Source: Pelargonium cotyledonis (taxonomy: Eukaryota; Streptophyta; Magnoliopsida; Geraniales; Geraniaceae). From it: DNA of 22,236 nt. Where the stretch lies: positions 1-22,236 of the forward strand of contig JAYMTA010001039.1 in assembly GCA_036897625.1 (NCBI GenBank), read 5' to 3'. Both the position numbers and the translations under genes were made by a program. The notes beneath the pieces were generated by a model that was given only the letters and a program-made list of their open reading frames with translations, was not told where the DNA came from and searched no databases. Every line of letters starts with the position of its first letter. Positions within the stretch are counted from its first letter, which is position 1. Below, piece by piece: positions 1-9,995 of this stretch.

Positions 1-50
1 GGTATTCCAATTGAGTGATACGTATTACTAAAATTTCTTAAATTATTGAA

Positions 51-62
51 TGACACGTGTCA
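51..62. promoter_or_regulatory. G-box palindrome (TGACACGTGTCA)
   Basis: A perfect 12-bp palindrome centred on CACGTG (54-59). CACGTG is the core site for plant bZIP and bHLH (PIF-type) factors and is frequent in light-regulated promoters, including those of carotenoid genes. It lies about 600 bp upstream of the lycopene epsilon-cyclase relic, so it may be a leftover of that gene's promoter. The sequence is direct observation; the link to the relic is inference. Confidence 0.45.
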
Positions 63-238
63 CACTGGAATCCACTATTTATTAAATAAGAATAAAACAA
101 ATTTCAACTATACAAAATGACTAAAATGTCATTTGCACTTATTAAAACCCAAATATGCAAAACCCAACCCATTTAATATATTTTATCACTCACAGCCGCC
201 AGCCCTAACTATTTTCATCTTCATCTTTTAGTTTGGTT

Positions 239-283
239 ATGGAAAACGTCGTCGCCACACCATTTCGCAACAATCCTATGTGA
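239..283 (+). pseudogene. Possible remnant of the lycopene epsilon-cyclase start exon
   Basis: An ATG at 239 opens a 14-codon frame reading MENVVATPFRNNPM, then TGA at 281-283. Plant lycopene epsilon-cyclases commonly begin ME-C-V-G-A-R-N-F. The relic shares M, E, V, A and F at corresponding positions, which is suggestive but weak. It lies about 410 bp upstream of the better-supported cyclase fragment at 651-793, in the same orientation and at a plausible distance for a first exon. No further cyclase N-terminal sequence could be followed between them. Chance similarity is a real alternative. Confidence 0.25.
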
Positions 284-650
284 CTGGTCGTGAATAGGAG
301 TTGTTTAGATCTATCATTGAGTGAATTTTATTTTGCAATGAACTGTAGCATGAGTGAGGAGTGTTAGCATTACATACAGTTAAAGTTTAGTTTGAAATTG
401 TCGACTTGTATTTGCAAAGAAAATTTTGAAGCAGTCCGCCGCTGGCCGAGACATCTTCATCCATCGCAATTGCAAGTAAGCACCAGTATCTGCAGCCGTC
501 GCTTGAGATCGGACGGTAATGCCCTCTGATCACCTCCTCTCGCTCTGTTTTGCTTCACGAATAGCCAACATCTTTGTTTTTAAAATTTTAATTTTCGTTT
601 TTTCATCTTAATTTATAATGTTTTTCTCTACTCTGACAATTTGTAATATA

Positions 651-793
651 CTGGATTTGGTAGTCATTGTTGTGGTCATGCTGGTCTTGCAATAGCCGCA
701 GAATCAGCTAAGTTAGGACTGAATGTTGGACTTAGTGCGCATGAGATTTCCTTTCACAAATAACTATGGTGTTTGGGAGATGAGTTTAATGAT
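651..793 (+). pseudogene. LCYE: Lycopene epsilon-cyclase exon relic, frameshifted
   Basis: Conceptual translation gives four segments in changing frames: LDLVVI (651-668), then CGHAGLAI and AAESAKLGLNVGL (671-733) running on to SAHE (745), then PFTNNYGVW (750-776), then DEFND (779-793). Together they follow the N-terminal FAD-binding region of plant lycopene epsilon-cyclase, a plastid enzyme that forms the epsilon ring of alpha-carotene and lutein. The dinucleotide motif GxGxxG is recognisable, with Pro replaced by His. One base is missing at 669-670, one is extra at 746-749 and one is missing at 777-778, so the exon cannot be translated through. AAESAKLGLNVGL followed by TNNYGVW favours the epsilon over the beta cyclase. 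Downstream, the frame runs into AT-rich DNA with stops. It may be an old duplicate or a captured gene fragment. Confidence 0.75.
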
Positions 794-2562
794 AAATTTT
801 TAATTTTTGTTTTCCTACAATATGTTGATGTGAGACTTTTATATTTTATTGTTTGGATTCTGTTTCGATTTTGGATTATGTTTCCGGTAATGTACCTTTT
901 TGAGAAAATGAATTGGAATTATATGCTCCTTTTGAATTTATTATTTCTTCCTAAATCACTATCTCCTTTTTAATCCCAACTAATTTGGTGCAACATTTTG
1001 GTATTGTGTGTTCTTATTGTCTAGAAAATATATAAGGTTTTAATGTTACTACTACTACACATGAAAAAACTCTAATGTGGGGTTCAATGATTATGGGATA
1101 AGGCTTTGCGTGAAAGCAATCATATTAGTTATTGTCATGCTGCATTCAAATATGTTTGCCAAATTTGTTATAACAAAAAAATGTTTGCCAATGGTGTTTT
1201 CGTGAGTTAAGATCCAAAAGTCAATGAGTCCTATTAATCGTGAGTGTGTGTGCTCGAGCGTATGGAGGTTACTCAAGAACACAAGTGCTCTCTGTCGTCT
1301 TTTATGCTAATGTAATTTCAGGAACTTCCTTGTAAGAAAAATTGACTAACAAAGTGTATTTTTATATCCCAAAAGAGCAGAGAACTACTGTACTTTTTTC
1401 ACATATTGTGTTATACATTTAGTTTTATTTATACATGGGTTTCATTTTGCATTTGGCGCTTTCATCTTTGTTGTAATTGAGATTCATTTCTATTTAGTTA
1501 TGATTTTGTTTTTGAAACTTTTTAGGAGAAAGAGAGAGAGTGATTTGGTTTCAAATATTAAATTTTTCATCGTGTCATTAAAGATTTCATAACTCAAAGA
1601 AGGCAACATTTATATTCTTTTGCTAATATTGAAAGTGATATTGTTTTACAACATTCATTTTTTGAAGATTGTTCATGATTTAGCTTATAGGTTCCTTAAA
1701 TTTTCTTTTATGAAAAATCAGTGGTTTTGTTTTGATCTTGCATTTATAATTATGTGGCCAATAACTTTGGTAAGTACAATATCAATGGGATACAACTTCA
1801 ATACGACACAAATAAATCATGAGGCAATGAAGAGGCTTACACACAGAAAATCAATTGTTGGGAAGAGTGGAATATACAGTGGTTGTGATGCCCAAGCACT
1901 GCAAATTAGTTGACGAGTTTTCCCATGAAAATGTCTCTTAGTTCAAACTCTGATGTGGCGAATTGTAGTGTTGCTACTGTGGGTGCATGTGATTGTATAG
2001 AATATGGTCGATTTATATTCATGTATTCATCTATCAAGAAATCAATCTTACAGTTTCAAATTACTTTAGTGTTATTTATTTAGAAATTTTTGTTTTCCAC
2101 GTCTAATCTAATATAATAGAAAATCATATCCTCATTGCGTGAAATGTGTTAATTTTACATTTCAACTACTAATTTAATTGAGTGACAAGATACAATTTCA
2201 ATTCACTAATTTGTGTATGATGTCATTTATAACTATTTGTTTGATCATTAAATTTAAGTCGGATGAATTTATGATTTTTTTCTATGGAAATAAATTTATA
2301 ATACAAAAATATATGCTATGGATATATTTATTAATATTCCTATGACAAGTTAACCAACACATATATTTTAATGTATAATATTTGTATGAAAGGTTTAAAA
2401 CATCGTTCGGGAAAAATCTTTATTACTCGGAGAAATGTTATATTTATTAATTGCAGTTTTAATTTTTTATTTAAATATTAAATACTAAATCAAGCGTTAA
2501 AGAAAAAGTCAAGCAACGTTAATACAAAAGTTATTAATATAGCAATCGCATAAGACAAAGAT
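794..2562. other. AT-rich DNA with no recognisable gene
   Basis: No further cyclase exon could be followed here. A 97-codon open stretch at 1620-1913 has AT-rich composition and no domain I recognise. Stop codons are frequent in all frames elsewhere. Some of this may be decayed intron or flank of the cyclase relic, or the body of a Helitron whose 3' end is at 2589. Confidence 0.5.
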
Positions 2563-2589
2563 CCGAGCAACGCCGGGTAAAAAATCTAG
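2563..2589 (+). mobile_element. Helitron-like 3' terminus 1
   Basis: A degenerate hairpin (CCGAGC-AAC-GCCGGG, 2563-2577, four of six pairs kept) is followed after eight bases by CTAG (2586-2589) and a T. A short GC-rich hairpin about 10 nt before a CTRR end, with a host T next, is the known 3' signature of plant Helitrons. No matching 5' TC end could be fixed, so the element length is unknown. The GC-rich hairpin stands out in very AT-rich DNA. Confidence 0.5.
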
Positions 2590-2675
2590 TACTATTAATA
2601 ATATCAATTATAATAAATCAAATGTATGCATTCTGTTTATATATTTTTTTTTACTGATTTTTACACATTATTTAC

Positions 2676-2703
2676 CTGTGCATCGCACAGTGTCTCATAC
2701 TAG
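2676..2703 (+). mobile_element. Helitron-like 3' terminus 2
   Basis: A perfect six-pair hairpin CTGTGC-ATC-GCACAG (2676-2690) is followed by nine bases and then CTAG (2700-2703) and a T. This is a cleaner copy of the Helitron 3' signature than the one 114 bp upstream and has the same orientation. Tandem or nested Helitron ends, or a short non-autonomous element ending here, would explain the pair. The 5' end is not identified. Confidence 0.55.
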
Positions 2704-2896
2704 TACTGTAAATAGCGAGCAAATGAACACCAAAGGCAAATTTGAGAACAAATATTAATAGCAAGTTAATTTCCATGCAAAATTGTGAACAAAAACATGT
2801 AATTTCATCACCTATAACAAGAGAAGTGTGATATTTGTGCTAAATTGATAACACTTTTGAAATTTTTGTATTTATAAAACACAAGATCATTCTGAA

Positions 2897-2911
2897 TGGG
2901 CCAAAGGCCCA
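2897..2911. promoter_or_regulatory. Palindromic double site II element (TGGGCC/GGCCCA)
   Basis: TGGGCC-AAA-GGCCCA is a perfect 15-bp inverted pair of site II motifs about 150 bp before the end of the leader exon of PP2A-A copy 1. Site II elements (TGGGCC/T) bind class I TCP factors and are common in plant housekeeping and growth-linked promoters. Related GCCCA cores occur just downstream (around 2942). No such element is seen upstream of copy 2. Confidence 0.6.
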
Positions 2912-3057
2912 TTTAATTACAGACTTATGGGTCCAAAAGAAGCCCACAAGTCCATTTCGAGTTCTGTCGTCCGTACAGACAAATAGACCAGAGTCTCTCT
3001 CAGGTCTCTCTCGCTCTGTTCGTAGCAGAAGAAACCGGCGGGAAGGGCTTGAGGTCG

Positions 3058-3838
3058 GTGAGTCACATCTCACTTTCTTCTTCTCCAAGGTCTCAGTTTT
3101 GTTGATTTGTTGTATTTTTTACGAGCTAAATTAACAGTTTCTTGATCGAACTAACTTTGAACTTTGCATCAATTTTTGTTTCCCGAGAAAACTGAGGTTA
3201 ATTCGAGTTACTAAATCTGTAGATCCTTTGTCTTCACCTCACAAGGACGCCTTAGATTTTACTTAATTTTTTTCTCAAACGAGCGAGGTTGCTGAATTCG
3301 GCGCCAGTTGAGTGAAGATTTTTGTTCTCATTTGCCGCTAATGAGTACTCGTGTTTTCAAATTTCAAATACACCGTTAAATTTCTTTGGTTTTCTCGGCA
3401 ACCAAACGGAGCATGATCGCTTTGGCTATGGATTCTGGAATGCGAACCGTTTTCTAAATATAAATTTGGTTAAGATATTTCAGCATCTGGATTCAGTTTC
3501 TAGGGTTTGTTATAGATCTCAAGGAATAGCTTTGATCCGCTAATCTGTTGTTCTCCTTGTGATGGATGGGAATTTGAAGAAAAAACTTGGAATGTGTTGA
3601 TTGTTATCACTACTAGTACATTAATTATAGATGACAGTTTAAACATATAAATTTTAATAAATGTAAATTTTATTTACATTTATTTAATTTGATATTTATT
3701 TTTTATTTTTATAATGTACTTGTCATTGGAAATTATAGTAATGCAATGGTTCTTTGATGTACATTATTATTTAGTTGTTTTGGAAGATAGGTTTTCTTCA
3801 TGATTTATGTGCTACAATGGTTTATGGATTTTTTCTAG
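3058..3838 (+). other. 5'-UTR leader intron of PP2A-A copy 1
   Basis: A noncoding leader exon ends ...GAGGTCG (3057) before GTGAGT, and the intron ends TTTTTCTAG at 3838, seven bases upstream of the ATG. The boundary is supported by the paralogue, where ...GATCG precedes GTGAGC and the intron is almost the same length (781 versus 778 nt). Stretches such as CAAACGAGCGAGGT and TGCTACAATG are shared. Long leader introns near the start codon often raise plant gene expression; that role here is inferred. Confidence 0.7.
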
Positions 3839-3845
3839 CAGTAAA

Positions 3846-6800
3846 ATGTCTATGGCAGACGAGCTACTATACCCAATAGCTGTCCTGATAGACGAGCTAA
3901 AAAATGATGACATTCAGCTACGTTTGAACTCTATTCGCCGACTATCGACAATTGCACGTGCTCTTGGTGAGGATCGAACCAGAAAGGAGTTGATCCCATT
4001 TTTGGGTGAAAACAATGATGATGATGATGAAGTGCTTCTTGCCATGGCGGAAGAATTGGGAGTATTTATTCCATACGTTGGTGGGGTGGAGCATGCCCAT
4101 GTTCTGCTCCCGCCGCTTGAGACCCTTTGCACTGTTGAAGAAACATGTGTTCGGGACAAGGCAGTTGAATCATTGTGTAGAATTGGATCTCAAATGAGGG
4201 AGAGTGATTTGGTTGACTGGTTTATACCTCTGGTGAAGGTTAGATTCTTTCTTCAATTTTTTTCTTTTCAGTAATGCTTTATCTTCTTAGTGTATGGTCA
4301 AGTGAAATCATTTACTGGAATGTTCGATTAGCTAGAAGTCAAATCATACTGTTTCGAATAAATAATTGAAGAGAACTATGGCCCCTTGATCTGGACAATA
4401 CCATGTGGTTTTTCCATAGGACTTGTGATATGTTTCTCTGTGACTTAGTATTAAGATTAATGATTTGGTTCTCTGGAATTTTGACAATTGGCATTTTGTT
4501 TTAATTCTTCAGAGGTTGGCTTCTGGTGAATGGTTTACTGCTCGAGTTTCTGCATGTGGACTGTTTCACATTGCCTATCCAAGTGCCCCAGAGATGTTGA
4601 AGACTGAGTTGCGATCAATATACAGTCAGTTGTGTCAAGATGATATGCCCATGGTCAGGAGGTCTGCGGCATCAAATCTGGGAAAATTTGCTGCTACTGT
4701 TGAGCCTGCGCATCTGAAAACTGACATAATGTCGATATTTGAGGATCTTACTCAGGATGGTAATTGGAAATAATATTACAATTTTTTTTCTTACATAGAG
4801 AGAGGCATCTGTTTTTTTTGTTTTTTGTTTTTTGTTTTGTCTTGTGCACATGAATCTCATTTGCTTGGATTGGTTTTTATCATTGTCAACAATTGGGCAG
4901 TTATATTTTGCATTCATCTTCATTGGCATTTGGCAATAATTGGATATCTAGGCACATCACTACTTGATACTAGGCTGCAGCTTAGATTAGGACAGTCCAT
5001 AATCATGCAATCACACCGATCTTGAGTTTAAACGTGAGGTATTAATAATTAATTAGTGTTTTCCTGTCAGATCAAGACTCAGTTCGATTATTGGCTGTTG
5101 AGGGCTGTGCTGCCCTTGGGAAGTTATTGGAGCCCCAAGATTGTGTGGCACATATTCTTCTTGTTATTGTTAACTTCTCTCAGGTACTTGCAAAGTTGAT
5201 TTGTAGTGTTCAACTCTGCATCTGGTTTGATATGGCCTTTTGAAATGTCTTGTATACTATATTGTGCAGTATTATTATTATTATTATTTTTTTTGCAACA
5301 TACTAATATTTCACTACTTTTATATATTAACTTGGCTCAGTTAGCAAGTATCTTCTCACTGTTCTTTTTTAAATGTTAGTTATATATTTGTGATGAATCT
5401 TTCAGACTGTTCTTTTTGTATTATTGATGCTGTTGTTGGTGATATGTAATGTGTCTGCTACCATGCATGCTTGTGGTCTGTTAGTGGACACTTTCTAATT
5501 CAGATGTCACCCCTTTTGGTAAAGGGCCCAAAGGTTTGTTGGAAGAATCTGGCAATGTAGAACAGATGAAAGTATTCAATTGAATTGAAAAGTAAATTGA
5601 AGTGTTGAGACAAATGATATATTTTGAAGGAGGAAACTCAGGGCCCAAGAGAATGATGTATTTTGAGTGCATAGAATACTAGTGCAAGTGGGCAACATCA
5701 CTAGTAGTTGCATTGAAAGTCAATTTGACATAGGATGATAGATTAAGCCATTAAGGTTGTTCCGAATGGTCTGTTCATTTTGGAGTCTTGTAAGAAGGGG
5801 AGATTTAATGTTTTATCATGCCTTTGGTATCAGATTGATTTGTATTAGTGATGGGACAGTTTTATGTGATTAATTGATGTTCTTATCATACTAATCTGGT
5901 GTTTGCTATATGTTTTGGGTGTTAAGAAACATTAGCACTGTATACAAGCACCTTTAACCTGATTTTTGCTTTGCTGTTTCTTTGAGCTCTTATGGTTTAT
6001 TTGTTTCCTCTGCACAGGATAAGTCTTGGCGCGTGCGCTATATGGTCGCAAATCAGCTATATGAGCTTTGTGAAGCTGTGGGCCCTGACTACACTAGGTA
6101 TTTTATCACTGACAATCATTTGAGAAGCCTGAACCAGCTATTTGCTTCATATGTCTTTGGTATCTCTTTTAACTTCTATTTGTGGTGATACTAGGACGGA
6201 TTTGGTCCCTGCATATGTGAGGTTACTCCGAGATAATGAAGCTGAAGTGCGTATAGCAGCTGCTGGCAAAGTAACAAAATTTTGCCGGATTTTAAATCCG
6301 GAACTTGCTATTCAGCATATTCTTCCCTGTGTGAAGGTGGTCATATTTGTGAAAACTTGTTCACTTCATGAAGTTACAATTTCACCTAATATGTTATATA
6401 ATATAGCTATCTTAATCTTTTTCATCAAATTTTTGTAGGATTTGGCGTCAGATTCTTCACAGCACGTCCGTTCAGCTTTGGCTTCAGTCATAATGGGGAT
6501 GGCTCCAGTCTTGGGAAAGGTAAGATTATTACTATTATTATTTTGTCTGTGTGGATTGTGCACTATTCTGATGTTGCGAGAAATTCATCACAGTTCATGT
6601 TTTTAAACTAACATCTGATAGTATTTGGCTTGTTACTTTATCAATGCATTGTTGTCATAGGATATTGTGAATCCAATTAACTAGAACAAGTATGAAATCT
6701 CTATTTCATTGATCAAACAGTTTTCAAATGTTACTTTTTGTCATGTATATTAGACAAGTATGTCGTGTGAGGTTTAATGAAATTCTATGCATGGCCTAAG

Positions 6801-9012
6801 GTTGTTTAGCTTATGAGCAGTTGAATCGACACAATCCTGCTTATGCGTAACATGAAGAGTTTTGATTTGCATGGTTAAATGCAGGATGCAACAATTGAGC
6901 AGCTTCTTCCAATTTTTCTTTCCCTTCTGAAGGATGAATTTCCTGATGTGCGCCTCAATATTATCAGCAAGCTTGATCAAGTGAATCAGGTTTGTCAAAT
7001 TTTGAGGAGTATCCAACTGCACAAATGTGACCTATTGAATCACTACATGTATGCATTATCATTCACTTCATATTGAAATAATCTGTTCTTATAGGTTATT
7101 GGAATCGATTTATTGTCCCAATCCTTGTTACCAGCCATCGTTGAGCTTGCTGAGGATCGACATTGGAGGGTTCGGCTTGCAATAATAGAGTACATACCTC
7201 TATTGGCTAGTCAGTTAGGTGTGGGGTTCTTTGATGATAAGCTTGGAGCTCTTTGCATGCAGTGGTTACAAGATAAGGTTTGTTTACTTCATCTTGCATT
7301 ACTAGATTGAGAAATATATTATGCCACCCGTAACACCTTTTCCACGTGGTTCTGGTTATTACATGGGTTGCCATTTTAGTTGTACGTTCATTGTTCATTG
7401 TTCAGTGATAAAAAAAATTGCTTAGAAATGCTTAATGAAAAAGATTTACAAAGCTTCAATACTAAATCTTCACTTATCATGCAATGCCTCATCAACATCA
7501 GTTGATCTGCATGCGCCATTTCATTAATAGTTAGTAGCTGAATGCATTACCTGTTGGCTAGGAATGGCAACAGACGGGTTTGAGGTGGATCTGAAAATAC
7601 TGTCCCTATTTTTGTTATCTATTTTTGGGAATGACCAACTCTGATTCCGGGTACTGATTGCAGGTTTATTCCATTCGTGATGCTGCTGCTAACAATCTAA
7701 AACGCCTCGCAGAAGAATTTGGTCCAGAGTGGGCAATGCAGCATATAGTTCCACAGGTCTGCGTAATAATTTGTTACAATGAACAACTAGTTAGTTCCCC
7801 CCTCCCCTCAGATTTGTTAACAGAAAACACCTAAAAATCGCCTTTGCTATTGCATCTGCACAACTTGTCTCCTTATAAGTTATAAGTCATCCTAAATTGT
7901 CTCACTGGTTTCTTAGGTTCTGCTTCAGTTTGTTGGCACGTGATCATCTTATTTGAGCACTCTTTTCTCGTATCATTTCCTTCTAAAGCAAATAACTTTT
8001 CCGAGTAGGTATTGGAGATGACTACCAATCCTCATTATTTGTATCGGATGACTATTCTTGGCGCAATCTCTCTCCTAGCTCCTGTCATGGGATCAGAGAT
8101 AACATGTTCAAAGTTACTTCCACCGGTCATTGCTGCATCAAAAGACAGGTACCCAAATCCATTCTACACTTAGTTGTTAATTCAGTGTCAAAGAATGTGT
8201 TCCACACTCTGGTTAGGTTGACTCTTAACAGATTCTCGAAAAAATACCGTTTACAGAGTACCCAATATCAAGTTCAATGTCGCAAAGGTGCTTCAGTCCC
8301 TCATTCCCATAGTAGACCATTCTGTAAGTTCTTCACACAATTTCTTCGATCGACTTTATTTTCAAATTTGAAATATATCCCCCGTCGAGCAGGCAATTCA
8401 GGTTTTAAGTCGGGGGTTTTCAAGTTCAGGTTAAAGAAACATAACCCTAATCCGACACACAAAAGTTGCAGGTTTGTAATGGAAAATGTGTGTTGAGTGC
8501 GGGTTGCCTGACCCAAAAATTGATCGGGCCTATTTTGTGCAAACAAAACACGCAATATACATGTCAGATTTTGGGTGCCTACATGTTAGGAACCAAATTG
8601 CAGGTGACACCCTTGGCACCAACGGTAAAGTTGATGCCTTGTGTGGGTTTCAGATTTTTAGTACAAAATGCAAGCATTTCCCCGACCCGACCTGGAACGT
8701 TATTGGGTCGAGTATCGGTTGCCTGCGGGTTCGGTCCAAATTGCTGGCTCTAGCTGGAGTCCCATAAACAGTCTCTTCGTAAAGCATCATAGCTAAAGTT
8801 GTGTACACTAATGACCACTCTAGACTCCACTATGGTTGGAGTCTTGTGCAATGAGCTACCCTTTTCTTCTCCTGAAAACTGTTGTCCTCCAGGTGGCTGA
8901 GAAGACAATCCGTCCCTGTTTGGTTGATCTCAGCGAGGACCCAGACGTTGATGTCCGATTCTTCGCCCAACAAGCTCTTCAGGCAATCGACCATGTGATG
9001 ATGTCTAGCTAA
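3846..9012 (+). CDS. PP2AA: PP2A 65 kDa regulatory (scaffold) subunit A, copy 1
   Basis: Scaffold of protein phosphatase 2A: a rod of 15 HEAT repeats holding a catalytic C subunit (C-terminal repeats) and a B subunit (N-terminal repeats), in cytosol and nucleus. The Arabidopsis relative is RCN1. Coding exons: 3846-4238, 4513-4759, 5071-5183, 6018-6097, 6195-6336, 6439-6519, 6885-6989, 7095-7277, 7664-7756, 8009-8148, 8257-8323, 8893-9012. These join in frame to 587 codons plus TAA, matching the family length of about 587, and every intron is GT-AG. Diagnostic blocks include [49 protein letters not shown] and [20 protein letters not shown]. The start is [11 protein letters not shown] where copy 2 reads [11 protein letters not shown]. 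Oddities: Leu244 replaces a Pro kept in plant and animal homologues, Gly497 replaces Arg, and His547 replaces Gln. The frame is intact, so I call it functional, with some relaxed constraint possible. Confidence 0.95.
5268..5295. repeat. (ATT)n microsatellite and T-run in intron 4 of copy 1
   Basis: A short ATT repeat followed by a T-run lies in the 834-nt intron between coding exons 3 and 4 of copy 1 (5184-6017). The equivalent intron of copy 2 (13169-13821) lacks it. Confidence 0.6.
8386..8760. repeat. Probable transposon-derived insert in the last intron of copy 1
   Basis: This stretch is clearly richer in G and C than neighbouring introns and holds phrases such as GGGTTGCCTGACCC and CCCGACCCGACCTGG. 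Such phrases are typical of degenerate plant repeats built on GGGTCGGGTT-like sequence. The intron (8324-8892) is 569 nt, against 397 nt in copy 2 (16447-16843), which lacks this GC-rich block. A related trace (GGAATGGCAACAGACGGGTTTG) begins at 7561 in another intron. Terminal repeats and target-site duplications were not found, so the class is unknown. Confidence 0.4.
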
Positions 9013-9995
9013 ACAGTGTGTTCTCAACACTAAATTCACTGCTAGTTGTGTGTGTGTTCAGTCCAAAGACCATCTTGCTCGAGGTCCAATTGTTTCTACA
9101 TATCTTCAGATAATTTGTATCACCATCTTTTGAAGAGGCAGTACAGTTCGGTTCTGTATCCCAACATGTAGTAACTCCATATCCATGGCATGTAAAATTG
9201 TAAACAAACACTCTCTAGACTGTTGTTAAAGAAAAAACCAAAACTGTATTTCTTTTTCTAGGTTTTGCTTGTTTGTTGTTCTGTTCTAACTCTTGATAGG
9301 CTGATGATTATATATATATAGTTTGAAAATTGTTCCTTCAATTTAAATTTGTTTTTTCTTAGGTGGAGAGTTGTTCATTTTTATTCATAGTGATTTCAAT
9401 GTCTTAGATTTGTCCAATGAAGTTGGCATCATTCAGAAACTCCCGTACATGCAATTTGGACTTGAACTCATAGTCACTTGAAACTCAACTCAAATTTTTT
9501 AGGGTTCGATTATATAAGGTAAACTTGTCCAATTTTTTACCGAATTGAGTTGAGTTTTATCATATCTCTTAGGTTGTAACGCAATAAATGGGATATTGAC
9601 TAATTTATTATAAAGAAAATCTTGAATACATAACCAATTTCATTAAAGAAAAAAAGAACACTTAGTTTAGGAAACAAATGGAAAGCAATTTGCGTCCAAA
9701 TCACCGATACAATTTTCTATATTGTTGCAATACATCAGCTTTGAAAAATTGTAAATTAATTGAGGGTTGTGTTGGCGTAAATTTCATTTAATTTGGTTGA
9801 TAAATTATATAATTTTGTTTCGAAACGATGTCACGTACAAATTTAGCTAGCTAAAACGTCATGCAGCTATCACCAAAAAATTTTTTTTGAAAAATTATTG
9901 CATCTGTCCTAACTCGACACCATTGTCACAAATCAGACAAATTTGATTCAAAATAGCATAATTTGAAGGACCAAATTAAAACATTCAATTACATA
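9013..9995. other. 3' UTR of copy 1 and AT-rich intergenic DNA
   Basis: The first 300 bases or so are the probable 3' UTR. Parts can be aligned with the region after the copy 2 stop (for example GTCCAAAGACCATCTTGCTCGA against GGACTGAAGATCACTTGCTCGA), so the duplication extends past the stop codon. No clear AATAAA signal is placed near the end. From about 9400 I see nothing coding. Confidence 0.5.

Noticed and set aside
1620-1913. 97-codon open frame in the upstream region
   Set aside because: No recognisable domain, AT-driven composition and no promoter or splice context; a decayed exon cannot be excluded but is not supported.
2840-3088. 82-codon minus-strand open frame over the copy 1 promoter
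   Set aside because: It is antisense to the leader exon and site II region and shows no protein similarity I recognise.
5481-5672. Minus-strand open frame in intron 4 of copy 1
   Set aside because: Short and intronic, with no counterpart in the same intron of copy 2.
8104-8767. Overlapping open frames of 84-130 codons on both strands
   Set aside because: They cover exons 11-12 of PP2A-A copy 1 in the wrong frame plus the GC-rich intron insert, where stops are rarer for compositional reasons.
3846-9012. Copy 1 of PP2A-A as a pseudogene, because of unusual residues (Leu244, Gly497, His547)
   Set aside because: All splice sites are canonical, the frame is open over 587 codons, length is normal and most differences from copy 2 are synonymous or conservative.
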